From CBDFHF01 sp965247565 (lineage in GTDB: Bacteria > Pseudomonadota > Gammaproteobacteria > Methylococcales > Methylomonadaceae), in contig CBDFHF010000002.1 of NCBI GenBank assembly GCA_965247565.1, forward strand, positions 372,001 to 436,000: 64,000 bases of DNA, in the 5' to 3' direction. The notes beneath the pieces were generated by a model. The model did not search any database. It was not told the DNA's origin and was given only the letters and a program-made list of their open reading frames with translations. The translations under genes were made by a program, and so were the position numbers. The first letter of the stretch is position 1. Each line of letters opens with the position of its first letter. Of the stretch, positions 18,246 to 27,067 are shown piece by piece.

Positions 18246-18812
18246 TTACAAACCGGCCAAATAGGCTGCAATGGACTTCATATCTTCCTCAGATAAACTT
18301 GCTGCTATCGCTTGCATTGGGCCGCCAGTTCTGGTGCCGTCTTTAAAGTTTTTTAATTGCTGGATTAAATAATTGGGGTTTTGACCAGCAAGTCTTGGAA
18401 ATTGGCCTCGGCCTTCAGCTGTTGAGCCATGGCAGCCCAAGCACATACTGGCTTTGTCTTCTCCGGCTTTAGCTAATGTGGCATCTCCGGCGGCTTTAAC
18501 TGCAGGTAGACTGGAAAAGTAATCGGCCAAATTGTTTATATCCTGTTCACTCAAGTTACCAGCCATTGCTTGCATGGGTGAGCTTTTTCGCTGTCCCGCT
18601 TTGAACGCGTTAAGCTGATTAGCAACATAAGCTGCTTGTTGTGCAGCCAAGTTGGGTGCCTGCGGGTTGCTGCTTTGCCCTTTTGCACCATGACAGCCAA
18701 CGCAGTTTTCAGATTTTTGTTCGCCGGCTTTTATATCAGCCAACGCGATAGGCAAATTACAAACTCCGGCTAAAAGTAGCGTTAATGCAAATGTATGTTT
18801 TAGCAATTTCAT
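18246..18812 (-). CDS. Diheme cytochrome c4-like protein
   Basis: A 188-residue periplasmic electron carrier. The signal peptide is cleaved probably after A-L-A (about 25). It has two c-type haem sites, C37-V-G-C-H41 and C124-L-G-C-H128, in two similar halves, each with a later Met ligand (M80 or M83; M166). The repeat of S-P-M-Q-A-M-A and G-P-M-Q-A-I-A shows the internal duplication typical of cytochrome c4, which passes electrons to terminal oxidases. It is next to, but oppositely spaced from, the multicopper oxidase; both read leftwards with a 322-base gap. Whether it donates electrons to that enzyme is not shown. Confidence 0.92.
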   Translation of the reverse strand: MKLLKHTFALTLLLAGVCNLPIALADIKAGEQKSENCVGCHGAKGQSSNPQAPNLAAQQAAYVANQLNAFKAGQRKSSPMQAMAGNLSEQDINNLADYFSSLPAVKAAGDATLAKAGEDKASMCLGCHGSTAEGRGQFPRLAGQNPNYLIQQLKNFKDGTRTGGPMQAIAASLSEEDMKSIAAYLAGL

Positions 18813-18923
18813 GGTTTACCTCATAAAACGTTCCGTTATTGATAGCATCTTTACAACGCTACCTCCGAGGTTACTATACAACTAAAATATCACGATGATA
18901 ATCAGAAAGGCTTAAAATTAGCT

Positions 18924-19415
18924 ATGCCCAATTTCTCCAATAATGATGCACCTAAACCAGTTATCGGTGTGAGTGGCATTGTATTTAATGACCAACAACA
19001 AGTGTTACTGATTAAACGTAATCAAGCGCCGGCCTGTGGATTATGGTCTGTCCCGGGCGGTAAATTGGAAGCAGGAGAATCCCTTGCTGAGGCTTGCCAA
19101 CGAGAGATCAAGGAAGAAACGGGTTTAGACGTTGTACCCCAAACTGTTGTTGCTATTGTCGAGCGCCGCATCGAGGGATTTCATTATGTGGTCATTGATT
19201 TCTTGGCACAATTAGCCAGTACAGAAAATTATCAACCGCTGGCGCAAACTGACGTTTCCGATGCTTGTTGGATTAGTTTGGACGACTTAAATAACTATGA
19301 TTTGGTTGAAGGCTTAGCTGAAATTATTATGCGTAGCCAGCGGCCAATTGCTGGCGACCAGCTGATAGGACTACATAAGATAAGCGCTAACGGCACAGAC
19401 TACTTGTTACCGTGA
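18924..19415 (+). CDS. NUDIX hydrolase
   Basis: Hydrolyses nucleoside diphosphates linked to another group. The NUDIX box is complete at about 45-68 (G-G-K-L-E-A-G-E-S then R-E-I-K-E-E-T-G-L), fitting G-x5-E-x7-R-E-U-x-E-E-x-G-U. The N-terminal strands G-V-S-G-I-V-F-N-D and V-L-L-I-K-R lie before it. Length is 163 residues, a single-domain form similar to MutT/NudB-like ADP-ribose or dihydroneopterin class proteins; the substrate cannot be decided. It starts 111 bases from the divergent cytochrome gene. Confidence 0.9.
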   Translation: MPNFSNNDAPKPVIGVSGIVFNDQQQVLLIKRNQAPACGLWSVPGGKLEAGESLAEACQREIKEETGLDVVPQTVVAIVERRIEGFHYVVIDFLAQLASTENYQPLAQTDVSDACWISLDDLNNYDLVEGLAEIIMRSQRPIAGDQLIGLHKISANGTDYLLP

Positions 19416-19541
19416 CGTCCACTATCGCTTTTGTTCGTGATAGTGTAGTTTACAACATAGCCATTCCGGTTAGAATGGCATCTGATCTAATCGCGTTAAC
19501 ACAAAGACCATTTTCACTTAAGCCAACAACACAAATTTAAT

Positions 19542-19784
19542 ATGAGCGAAAAAATATCAAGCAATGCTTTACTTTACGCCACCCTTGCTCTTAACAGCGA
19601 AGTAGCTCTGCAACGGGAGTACCTAGATTCACCTGACGTGCCGGCAGACGAACGCGATAACGAAGAGGGTATTATGGATGACTTGGAGCAGGCGTTCATG
19701 GAGTTTGTTGATCTCTATAAAGTGCGTTGTAAAATTGACAAGGAACTGCCCAGCTTAGAAGAGTTGTTAACTAGTCAATTGTAA
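19542..19784 (+). CDS. Small conserved acidic hypothetical protein
   Basis: An 80-residue acidic protein rich in D/E and predicted to be helical, with an E-G-I-M-D-D-L-E-Q-A-F-M-E-F segment. There is no signal peptide or membrane segment. It precedes the ArsC/Spx-like gene by four bases and is probably in one operon with it and the Sel1 gene. No family is recognised. Codon use looks like that of its neighbours, and the ORF is real by its tight spacing. Confidence 0.6.
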   Translation: MSEKISSNALLYATLALNSEVALQREYLDSPDVPADERDNEEGIMDDLEQAFMEFVDLYKVRCKIDKELPSLEELLTSQL

Positions 19785-19788
19785 GATC

Positions 19789-20160
19789 GTGTATACACTT
19801 TATGGCATTAAGAATTGTGATACCGTCAGGAAAGCACGCAAATGGCTGGACAACCATGCAGTAGAATATCAGTTCCATGATTTTAAAACGGATGGGCTCA
19901 ACGCAGAACGATTATATTACTTTGCGCACATACTTGGCTGGCAGTCATTGTTAAACCGTAATAGCACTAGTTGGCGGCAACTCGACGCCGATCAGCAAGC
20001 TGCGCTATTAAAACTGCAAATGACAGAGCCTTTGGGTGAAGATGCCCGAGACATTCAGATTATATTAGCAAGCCCCACCTTACTAAAGCGTCCGATTCTC
20101 GATTTAGATGGCCGCCTGATCGTTGGTTTTAAAACAGACAGTTATCTCCATTTAGGATAA
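19789..20160 (+). CDS. ArsC/Spx-family (YffB-like) thioredoxin-fold protein
   Basis: A 123-residue protein starting at GTG 19789, four bases after the previous stop. The N-terminus Y-T-L-Y-G-I-K-N-C-D-T-V-R-K-A contains the single conserved cysteine C10 of the ArsC-like family, and N-R-N-S-T-S-W-R lies in the central helix region. The sequence matches the YffB/Spx-type branch, whose bacterial members are probably glutathione-dependent thiol reductases. There is no second resolving cysteine. The gene overlaps the Sel1 gene by one base. True arsenate reduction is unlikely to be its main role. Confidence 0.85.
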   Translation: MYTLYGIKNCDTVRKARKWLDNHAVEYQFHDFKTDGLNAERLYYFAHILGWQSLLNRNSTSWRQLDADQQAALLKLQMTEPLGEDARDIQIILASPTLLKRPILDLDGRLIVGFKTDSYLHLG

Positions 20161-20759
20161 TGAAGCCCCAAAGCTATAGCACTCTAGTTATTGTTTTGTC
20201 TCATGTCCTTGGTATAACTACACTTAGGGCTGATACCTTTGAAGACGGTATTGCCGCTCATGACAGAGGCGATTATTCGACTGCGGTAAAGTTATTGCGC
20301 CCTTTAGCGGAACAAGGTAGTGCCCCCGCGCAGACCGGTTTAGGTTTTATGTACAACTTAGGTCAGGGCGTGGCTCAAGATTATAAACAGTCTGCCGATT
20401 GGTTTCGCAAAGCTGCCGAGCAAGGCAATGCTGCTGCCCAAACTGGACTAGGATTTATATATCAATCCGGTCAAGGTGTTCCGCAAAATAGCCGAGATGC
20501 AGAAAAATGGTATCGCCTAGCCGCAGAACAAGGTTCGGCTATTGCCCAAAGCAAATTGGGCGTACTTTATAAAGACGGTGATGGTTTAGCTCAAGATATA
20601 GTCAAAGCTTACCTGTGGTTTAGTTTAGCTGCCTCAGAAATACCTGAAGCAGCCGAAATGCGTGATGAACTCGCTAGGCAGATGTCGACTCAGCAGCTGT
20701 CGCATGCTCAGCATCTGGCAGAACAGTGTAAAACATCAGCATTCAAAGACTGTAATTAA
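20160..20759 (+). CDS. Exported Sel1-repeat (SLR) protein
   Basis: A 199-residue protein with a signal peptide (about 1-24, ending T-L-R-A). It has three or four Sel1-like repeats of about 36 residues, seen as A-E-Q-G-S-A-P-A-Q-T-G-L-G-F-M-Y, A-E-Q-G-N-A-A-A-Q-T-G-L-G-F-I-Y and A-E-Q-G-S-A-I-A-Q-S-K-L-G-V-L-Y. The C-terminal helical part is A-Y-L-W-F-S-L-A-A. Sel1 repeats form solenoids for protein-protein contact. The start overlaps the stop of the upstream ArsC/Spx-like gene by one base (TAATG). Partner unknown. Confidence 0.88.
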   Translation: MKPQSYSTLVIVLSHVLGITTLRADTFEDGIAAHDRGDYSTAVKLLRPLAEQGSAPAQTGLGFMYNLGQGVAQDYKQSADWFRKAAEQGNAAAQTGLGFIYQSGQGVPQNSRDAEKWYRLAAEQGSAIAQSKLGVLYKDGDGLAQDIVKAYLWFSLAASEIPEAAEMRDELARQMSTQQLSHAQHLAEQCKTSAFKDCN

Positions 20760-20783
20760 ATCTGAACGCCTTCGTTAAAGTCT

Positions 20784-21662
20784 TTATTTGGCAATCGCTT
20801 TAACGGCTTCGGCCAAAAGAACATCGAGTTTAATGATAGATAGCTGATGCTCGATACTATCTGTAGCCCAGATAGATTGAATTCCTGATTGCAATATGTG
20901 CCTCTGTGCATCTCCACAAAACAACGGATGAGTAATAACGGCATGAATCTCTGTTGCACCAGCGGCTTGCAGTAGGTTTGCAGCTTTACCCAGAGTTCTG
21001 CCGGTACTGGCTATATCATCGATAATAACGACTGGTTGTGAGTGGTAGTTGCGTCCGGGCAAGGTTATTTCCACAGTTTTATCTCCCCGTCTTTCTTTAT
21101 GCGCGATGACAAAATCAAAACCGATGTAGTTGGCAATATTACTCACCCATTGTTCCGATTCACTATCCGGACCTAACAACAAGGCATGTTGGAATTTGGT
21201 TTTTAGAAATCGGCCAATTTCATTCGTGGCAGTCAAGCTGATGGCATTTTTTATCGGAATGGCTTGGCTCAGTTTGGAAATGCGGTGCAAATGCGGATCG
21301 ACAGTGATGATATCGTCGAACAAGCCAGCCAGTAGTTGGCCGATGATGCGCTGACTGACTGCTTCGCCCGGCTGGTTGGCAATATCTTGACGCATATAAC
21401 ACAGGTAAGGAGCAACCAAGGTAAGACGCTTAGCGCCAAATTCTCTGGCTGTTTTCGCGCACAGTAACAATTCAATTAACTTGTCATTTGGCTGATTTAA
21501 ACTGCGACAGAAAATAACGTGCTCAGGCAAGACCAGCGGTAGTTTTATCAGGCTTTCACCATCAGGAAAATGGTGCAGACTAATTTCGGCCAGATCGACA
21601 TCAAGTCGGGAAGCAAGGCGCTGGCCCTGAGTTAAATAATCGGGGAAAGTGAGAACTATCAT
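20784..21662 (-). CDS. PRPP synthetase-like protein (ribose-phosphate pyrophosphokinase family)
   Basis: Family members transfer pyrophosphate from ATP to ribose 5-phosphate to give PRPP. The 292-residue length is shorter than housekeeping Prs (about 315). Motifs: F-P-D-G-E-S at 32-37, R-Q-D near 91-93, D-P-H-L-H at 122-126, and the PRPP loop I-D-D-I-A-S-T-G at 214-221. It lies 18 bases behind the phosphorylase gene on the same strand, as a pair. That context suggests recycling of the ribose moiety of nucleotides to PRPP, not the main PRPP supply. Whether the substrate is ribose 5-phosphate or a related sugar phosphate is not visible. Confidence 0.82.
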   Translation of the reverse strand: MIVLTFPDYLTQGQRLASRLDVDLAEISLHHFPDGESLIKLPLVLPEHVIFCRSLNQPNDKLIELLLCAKTAREFGAKRLTLVAPYLCYMRQDIANQPGEAVSQRIIGQLLAGLFDDIITVDPHLHRISKLSQAIPIKNAISLTATNEIGRFLKTKFQHALLLGPDSESEQWVSNIANYIGFDFVIAHKERRGDKTVEITLPGRNYHSQPVVIIDDIASTGRTLGKAANLLQAAGATEIHAVITHPLFCGDAQRHILQSGIQSIWATDSIEHQLSIIKLDVLLAEAVKAIAK

Positions 21663-22877
21663 GACAATGACCTGGTTCGGTTAAAAAGCCACTAGCGATT
21701 TGAGGATCATGTCTTCATTGCCGATGGTATAGCCGTTATTGTGCTCAGCGAGTTGCTGGGCGAATTTGAAATCGGCAGGAAATTCGGCAAAGATTTGGTA
21801 CAAAATATCGCCTTTTTCCACCAGATTTCCGAGTTTCTTTAATAAATCGACCCCGGCTTTCTTCATCATTGGCGCTCCAGCCATACGCGCTATTTTGGCC
21901 ATTTGCAAGTTGTCGATAGAAGTGACCAAGCCATTGCAATCGGCATAAACTTCCTGACAAAGATTACTAGGATGTAAATTGATTGGTTTTGAACCTTGAG
22001 CTTGAATCAGGGCCTGCATTTTAGCCAGAGCACGACCGGATTCCAGAATATCCCGAGCAATGGCATAACCTTGTCCACCGCGCACATCAGGATCAAACTC
22101 TATAATTCTGCCGGCCAGTTGCAGGGATTTCTGACGTAAATCAGCGGGTGCATCCGGATCATTTTCGAGCACCTGCATAATATCGCGGGCTTCCAGTGTC
22201 GGACCGATACCTCGGCCTATAGGTTGGCGGCCATCAGTAATCATCACTTCCAGGTGAATGTTGAGCCGGTCGCCGACAAACTCGAATAATTTACGCAGCG
22301 CCAATGCTTGGCGCATTTGCCGCACTTTTGCAGTGGGGCCAACCGGAATATCAATAATTAAATGAGTAGAACCGGCGGCCAATTTTTTCGATAAAATCGA
22401 TGCCACCATTTGTCCTTGGGAATCAATACCTAAAGGCCGCTCTACCGAAATCAGCATATCATCTACTGGCGCCAACTTTGCCGTACCGCCCCAAGCCAGA
22501 CAGCCACGCTCCTGGCGCACGATGTCGTGTAACTGATCCGGGGTTAAATCGACTTCAGCCAGTACCTCCATGGTATCGGCGGTACCGGCAGGTGAGGTGA
22601 TAGCGCGGCTGGAGGTTTTGGGTATCAGCATGCCATGCGCAGCAACGATAGGTACCACCAGCATGGACGTGCGGTTTCCAGGAATGCCGCCGATACAATG
22701 CTTGTCAGCTACTAACGCTTCGTGCCAGTTCATCCGTTCTCCTGACGCGAGCATGGCGCGGGTCAGGTATAGCAACTCGTCTCGATCCAGATTATTTTGT
22801 CCGGTCGCAACCAAAAATGCCGCCATTTCCATCTTTGAATAACGCGCATCGACGATATCGTTGGTAATACTGGTAAA

Positions 22878-24206
22878 GGGAACCTCTATAAATTCAAATT
22901 TAAGTCACCCCCTAGCAATTCTGCTAATTTTTTTCGACTTTATTTTAAAATCAGGGTGCATTCCGGCTATTTGAAGTAAAAACCGCATCAAATCCCCGTG
23001 TTTTGAGATTATTTCCCCGTTTTTATGCCACTGTGGGCGCACCTTTCCTGTACGGGTTCATCACATCTCGTTTAATCAACTGTATCAAACGCTTCATGTT
23101 GTACACTAAATTCATCAAACCAATTTTGACTTTGGCTCGTTGCAAACCGATGGTGCGAACTAAATGCCCACCCATTGCCGCCTGTGCACCAAACACATGT
23201 TCGACTCGGGCTCTGACTTTTGACTTCGTCCGGTTTGATAACTTTTGTTCTTCGGTTAAGGGTTTGCCTCGTGTGCCTTTTTCACAAACCTGGCTCTCAA
23301 TATCGGCGTTAGCTAAGCGCTGCTCCTGGGCTTCTGAACGATAAGCACTGTCGGCATAAACCGCTCGTTTATTGCCCTCCACATCGATTGCCTGGTCGAG
23401 TAATTCATCGAATACCTGACTGTCGTGAACCGCCGCATGGGTGACTGAATAGCTTTGTATGAGCTTGTTTTCCTCATCCGTGTTGATGTGATTTTTATAG
23501 CCGTAATGCTTCTCATCGTTTTTCTTTGTCCAGCGCGCTTCGGTATCTTTCTGCCGACGCTTGGCCTGAACCTCCGGCTTATCCCATGCCTCAGGCACTT
23601 GCCCTTCTTTAATCTGGGCGTTTTCTTCACGGCTATTGCGTTGCTTGGGGACTTCGACAAAGGTGGCATCAATCATCTGCCCCGCTCGAGCCGCATAACC
23701 TTGCGCCGCCAGTTGTCCATGAAACCGGGCAAACAACTCCTCAACCAAGTTTAGATCCTTAAGCCGTTCGCGAAACCTCCACACGGTTTTCGAATCCGGC
23801 ACTTTATCTTCTAATTGCAAACCCAGAAAACGCAGGAAGCTGAACCGATCCCGAATCTGATATTCGATGCCATCATCCGATAAATTGTGCAGCTGCTGGA
23901 GTACCAAAATCTTGAACATCAGCACCCCATCGAACGGCTTGGCGCCTGCCTGACTTTTTCTATCCTTTTCATGCAGGCGCTTAAGTTCAGGCCGAAACGC
24001 TTCCCAGTCTATCCGGGCTTTCAATCCTACCAAAGGGTCTCCCATTTTGATTAGTTGCGCGGCTCTTTCTTCTACGTCGAATAATCCAGGTTGGCGGGGT
24101 TTCATGGGACGGTTCTCTATCAGTGGACTCACTGTTATTATCTCATTTCAGTGCCATTGCTTCCCGTCAAAAATCGCTGTGAGGTGGGGTATTTTTAGAG
24201 ATCCCC
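22878..24206 (-). mobile_element. IS5-family insertion sequence with 4-bp target duplication
   Basis: Boundaries come from the ends: a left end starting GGGAACCTCTATAAATTC (22878) and a right end whose complement starts GGGGATCTCTAAAAATAC (24206) match at 14 of 18 positions. TAAA flanks the element on both sides (22874-22877 and 24207-24210). The element is 1329 bp and holds one transposase gene. Excision restores a continuous phosphorylase reading frame, which independently confirms the boundaries. Confidence 0.9.
23023..24105 (-). CDS. IS5 family transposase
   Basis: A DDE transposase of 360 residues from the ATG at 24105 (a GTG at 24132 would add nine). The N-terminal domain begins P-R-Q-P-G-L-F-D and continues to the F-D-G-V-L-M-F-K-I-L-V-L-Q-Q-L-H helix typical of the IS5 group. 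The catalytic acids are D in M-I-D-A-T-F, D in V-Y-A-D-S-A-Y-R and E in R-A-R-V-E-H-V-F. All three are present, so the enzyme is probably functional. The reading frame lies entirely inside the insertion element. Confidence 0.93.
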   Translation of the reverse strand: MKPRQPGLFDVEERAAQLIKMGDPLVGLKARIDWEAFRPELKRLHEKDRKSQAGAKPFDGVLMFKILVLQQLHNLSDDGIEYQIRDRFSFLRFLGLQLEDKVPDSKTVWRFRERLKDLNLVEELFARFHGQLAAQGYAARAGQMIDATFVEVPKQRNSREENAQIKEGQVPEAWDKPEVQAKRRQKDTEARWTKKNDEKHYGYKNHINTDEENKLIQSYSVTHAAVHDSQVFDELLDQAIDVEGNKRAVYADSAYRSEAQEQRLANADIESQVCEKGTRGKPLTEEQKLSNRTKSKVRARVEHVFGAQAAMGGHLVRTIGLQRAKVKIGLMNLVYNMKRLIQLIKRDVMNPYRKGAPTVA

Positions 24207-24916
24207 TAAAGTCATCCTGATCAAGGCGTTCCCCATTAATTTTGCGTCGCACCGCATCCATCGATTTAGGCGGCTCGGCATGATTGACCGTCACCAGACT
24301 ACCCGCTTCTGCATTGAGTTGAGTAAAAGCCTGCTCAGACAACCCTAATTCACCCGGAAGTACAATGGCCGCGTCATCGACCACATTCAGCACGGCCAAC
24401 ACTTTTGAGCTATTAATACTTACCTGGATTTTGGACAACGCCTGAAAACCCTCAGCACGGTAAACACCGCACTCTCGATGTAAATAAGCGACGTTCTCGT
24501 GATAAGTATCGATGGCGATACGGCGCAATTGCAGGGTGTCTGTACTCATGAGTTTAAGCGATAAGATGCCAGATTTTATTTCATCATGCAGTTTGTGCTG
24601 GCTATTGTCAAAAAATCCAAGCCCTAAAATAACCACAACAAACCCCAATTAATTGGAAACGATAAAGCCGATAGGATCAGGTTGACTTGGTGGGCGGTAG
24701 TGAGATTCGCAGAGTTTATATCGTTATCTATAGAGCTTCTCCACTCTAATCTGTACATCTTACAAGTCATTCAAATATCAATAGTTGTTGATATCGTTTT
24801 ATAAGTATTCCTACGAATAGACTAACCACAAACAATAGTTGAGAATCAAAGCTCTACTTTATTAAGAGCCCGCCAGGTTGTAAGTCATAGTTAACAAAAT
24901 AATCGTGGAGAGTTTC

Positions 24917-25396
24917 ATGAACAGCAAAGACACAAAAAAAGAAATAACACCAAACCCATCAACGAGTAACCTAATTTCATTTGATGACTTCGACAGTTTT
25001 TTCGATGATTTTCTCTCGCGGCGTTGGCCGCGCGTTTTTGAGTGGAACTTGCCCTCAATGAGGGTAGCTGAAAAAAACTTCCCAAAAGTCGATATCATTG
25101 ATCACGAAAACGAACTGGAGGTCCAGGCCGCTGTGCCGGGTGTTAAGAAGGAAGACTTAGATGTCACCATCAATAACCAGTCCATCACTATCCGGACATC
25201 CACAAGGGAAGAAAAGCAGGAGGGCGGTAAATATTTCCGCCGTGAAATCAGTCGTGGTGAATATCAGCGCACCTTGTCTTTGCCCGATAATGTTGATTCT
25301 GACAATGCCAAAGCCACATTTAAGGATGGCATCTTGAAAGTGGCAATACCAAAAACAGCAAAAGGTAAGCGTAAGAGTGTTGAAATCAAAGATTAG
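24917..25396 (+). CDS. Hsp20/alpha-crystallin family small heat shock protein
   Basis: An ATP-independent holdase that keeps unfolded proteins soluble. The alpha-crystallin domain covers about residues 55-150 and carries V-D-I-I-D, A-V-P-G-V-K-K-E-D-L-D-V, Y-F-R-R-E-I-S-R-G-E-Y-Q-R-T-L-S-L-P and the A-x-x-x-x-G-I-L motif (A-T-F-K-D-G-I-L). I chose ATG 24917 because GGAG lies five bases before it; an upstream in-frame GTG at 24905 is a poorer start. The gene stands alone, about 370 bases right of the interrupted phosphorylase. It is likely heat regulated, but no clear sigma-32 promoter was assigned. Confidence 0.93.
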   Translation: MNSKDTKKEITPNPSTSNLISFDDFDSFFDDFLSRRWPRVFEWNLPSMRVAEKNFPKVDIIDHENELEVQAAVPGVKKEDLDVTINNQSITIRTSTREEKQEGGKYFRREISRGEYQRTLSLPDNVDSDNAKATFKDGILKVAIPKTAKGKRKSVEIKD

Positions 25397-25541
25397 CGTA
25401 TTGTTTAATTTTAATCAGAACTAACCGGGATGCATACTTTGCATATTCCAGGTCGCCTTATGCTGGAAAATCATTAGTAATTAAAAGGGCTAGGTATGTA
25501 TTGGGCTAAAATCCTAATGGAGTCACTCCAAAGGAGGAGAT

Positions 25542-25733
25542 ATGGAAACTGAAAATACTTCTCTTTGCACGATTATTGTGGGGGGCGTCGAGTTGGCCGA
25601 ATTTCGTGAGTTAGTCGCTCTGACTGCCTATTATAAAGCCGAAAAAAGGGGGTTTGTCCCAGGTCATGATTTGGAAGACTGGTTGGAGGCTGAGCAGGAA
25701 ATAAGCCTACAGCGCCGCTATTGGTCTCTATAA
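25542..25733 (+). CDS. Small DUF2934 domain protein
   Basis: A 63-residue protein with a strong AAAGGAGGAGAT ribosome-binding site. The core A-Y-Y-K-A-E-K-R-G-F-V-P-G-H-D and D-W-L-E-A-E-Q-E-I match the DUF2934 family, small proteins of unknown role widespread in Proteobacteria. It sits after Hsp20 and before the IS3 element. No signal peptide or membrane helix is seen. Confidence 0.82.
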   Translation: METENTSLCTIIVGGVELAEFRELVALTAYYKAEKRGFVPGHDLEDWLEAEQEISLQRRYWSL

Positions 25734-26079
25734 ATACCTGTTAATTGATATAAATTAAACGAACCACCTCGATGGGTTATTTTAAATTCACTTTGGTTTA
25801 GGGATTATTTGGAAGAATTAAAACCTAATTTTATTTTTCAAGATCGACAGAATGTTCGCGAACACAGCACATATGAAAAATCAAATGATGTGTAATTATC
25901 TCAACTCTGATTGCTTTTTCCATAGAAGCTTTTAAGGTTTTTACATTGAGCAAGCCGTTTGACCGGTTCAATCTTAATATAAGTCGGCCGGTCAATTAGC
26001 AGTTGGTAGCGCGAAGCTTCTCAACCATAACACTAATATATTCGATGCGCGAAATCGCTGTTTTCGAAGGACGATGAAA
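25734..26079. other. Intergenic region with 8-bp inverted repeat
   Basis: 346 bases between the DUF2934 gene and the IS3 element. An inverted repeat TTGACCGG / CCGGTCAA (25959-25966 and 25988-25995, 21-base spacer) is the only structure I see. It could be an operator orphaned by the insertion. No gene was found. Confidence 0.3.
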
Positions 26080-26119
26080 GTATAGTGGACCCTATTGTCC
26101 AGACAATTAACTGCCTAAT

Positions 26120-27067
26120 TTAAGAGGGTGTCGTATCCGTTACAGCAGATTGGTGCTGCTCCATCTCTTCTTTTGAAGCCTCTTTTTTTTCACTAAAATA
26201 ATCAGCAATTTTAGCCCCGCCACCTTCACCAGTCTGATAGACCTGATCCGGCGTTTTATAGCCTAATGCCTGATGAAACCGCCCTGCATTATAGAAGATA
26301 AAATATTCGGCCAGACCGACCAGCAGTTCCGGCATTGACGCATAGTTCTTCAAATAAACATCCTCGTACTTCACGCTTCGCCATAGCCGTTCAACGAAAA
26401 TATTGTCTAATGCGCGACCTCGTCCATCCATGCTGATTTTGATGGCGTTTTTCAGCATCACCTTAATCCATGCCTCACAGGTAAATTGTGAACCCTGGTC
26501 GGTGTTGAAAATCTCAGGCGGCCCGTAATCATAGAGGGCGGCAGTCAAACAATCCACACAAAAACCGACATCCATCGTGTTTGATACTTGCCAGGACAAG
26601 ACCTTACGGCTGTACCAGTCAATAATGGCCACCAAGTACACAAAGCCGTGTGCCAGTCGTATATAGGTGATGTCAGTACTCCAGACTTGATTTATCCGAA
26701 TAATGCCTAATCCTCTGAGCAAATAAGGATAAACTTTGTTCTGTGGGTGCTTCTTACTGGTGTTAGGACCCGGTGCTATCGCTGCTAAACCTAATATCCG
26801 CATCAGCCGCTGCACTCGCCTCCGGTTTACAAGATACCCTTGGGTGCCGAGCCAAACCACCATTTTCCTGCTGCCGTAAAACGGATGACGGGTAAACTCT
26901 TCATCCAGCAAACGCAATAGCAGCAGTTCGACTTCGTCCACAACCGCTACCTTACTCTCATAGACCGTGGACCGTGCAATACTCGCCAGTTTGCACTGCA
27001 CCACCACGGACAGCCCGCCGTTTGAATCGATCCAACCCTGGCGTTGGCTTAGGGGCTGATCCCGGAC
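26120..27067 (-). CDS. IS3 family transposase OrfB (frameshift product C-terminal part)
   Basis: The integrase-core half of the transposase. DDE acids are D in S-T-D-I-T-Y, D in N-T-D-Q-G-S-Q-F and E in F-V-E-R-L-W-R-S-V-K-Y-E. An H-P-F-Y-G-S-R-K helix and an R-V-Q-R-L-M region precede the catalytic domain. It has no proper own start: after the slippery site it continues in the -1 frame from GTC at 27067 for 315 codons, giving an OrfAB fusion of about 407 residues. An internal GTG at 27007 could make a short product. All catalytic residues are present. Confidence 0.9.
   Translation of the reverse strand, partial: VRDQPLSQRQGWIDSNGGLSVVVQCKLASIARSTVYESKVAVVDEVELLLLRLLDEEFTRHPFYGSRKMVVWLGTQGYLVNRRRVQRLMRILGLAAIAPGPNTSKKHPQNKVYPYLLRGLGIIRINQVWSTDITYIRLAHGFVYLVAIIDWYSRKVLSWQVSNTMDVGFCVDCLTAALYDYGPPEIFNTDQGSQFTCEAWIKVMLKNAIKISMDGRGRALDNIFVERLWRSVKYEDVYLKNYASMPELLVGLAEYFIFYNAGRFHQALGYKTPDQVYQTGEGGGAKIADYFSEKKEASKEEMEQHQSAVTDTTPS

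Larger units (their letters stand above)
21681..24549 (-). pseudogene. Thymidine/AMP phosphorylase family protein, interrupted by IS5 element
   Basis: The gene is in two blocks: 24207-24549 (N-terminal part, about 114 codons from ATG 24549) and 21681-22877 (the rest). Removing the insertion element and one copy of the 4-bp target duplication joins codons D-F to T-S-I-T-N-D-I-V-D-A-R-Y in frame, giving a 511-residue protein. That is the size of the bacterial/archaeal AMP-phosphorylase-like family. It contains the N-terminal block (I-A-I-D-T-Y-H-E-N-V-A), G-G-I-P-G-N-R-T and S-P-A-G-T-A-D-T-M-E-V. The family releases base and sugar phosphate from nucleosides or NMPs. The pair with the downstream PRPP-synthetase-like gene implies a ribose salvage step, probably lost here. 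Confidence 0.88.

Noticed and set aside
24549..24648. Longer start of the phosphorylase gene at 24648
   Set aside because: The added 33 residues do not match the family N-terminus; ATG 24549 fits, though no strong ribosome site is seen.
24862..25098. Minus-strand frame over Hsp20
   Set aside because: It is the antisense shadow of a clear alpha-crystallin gene.
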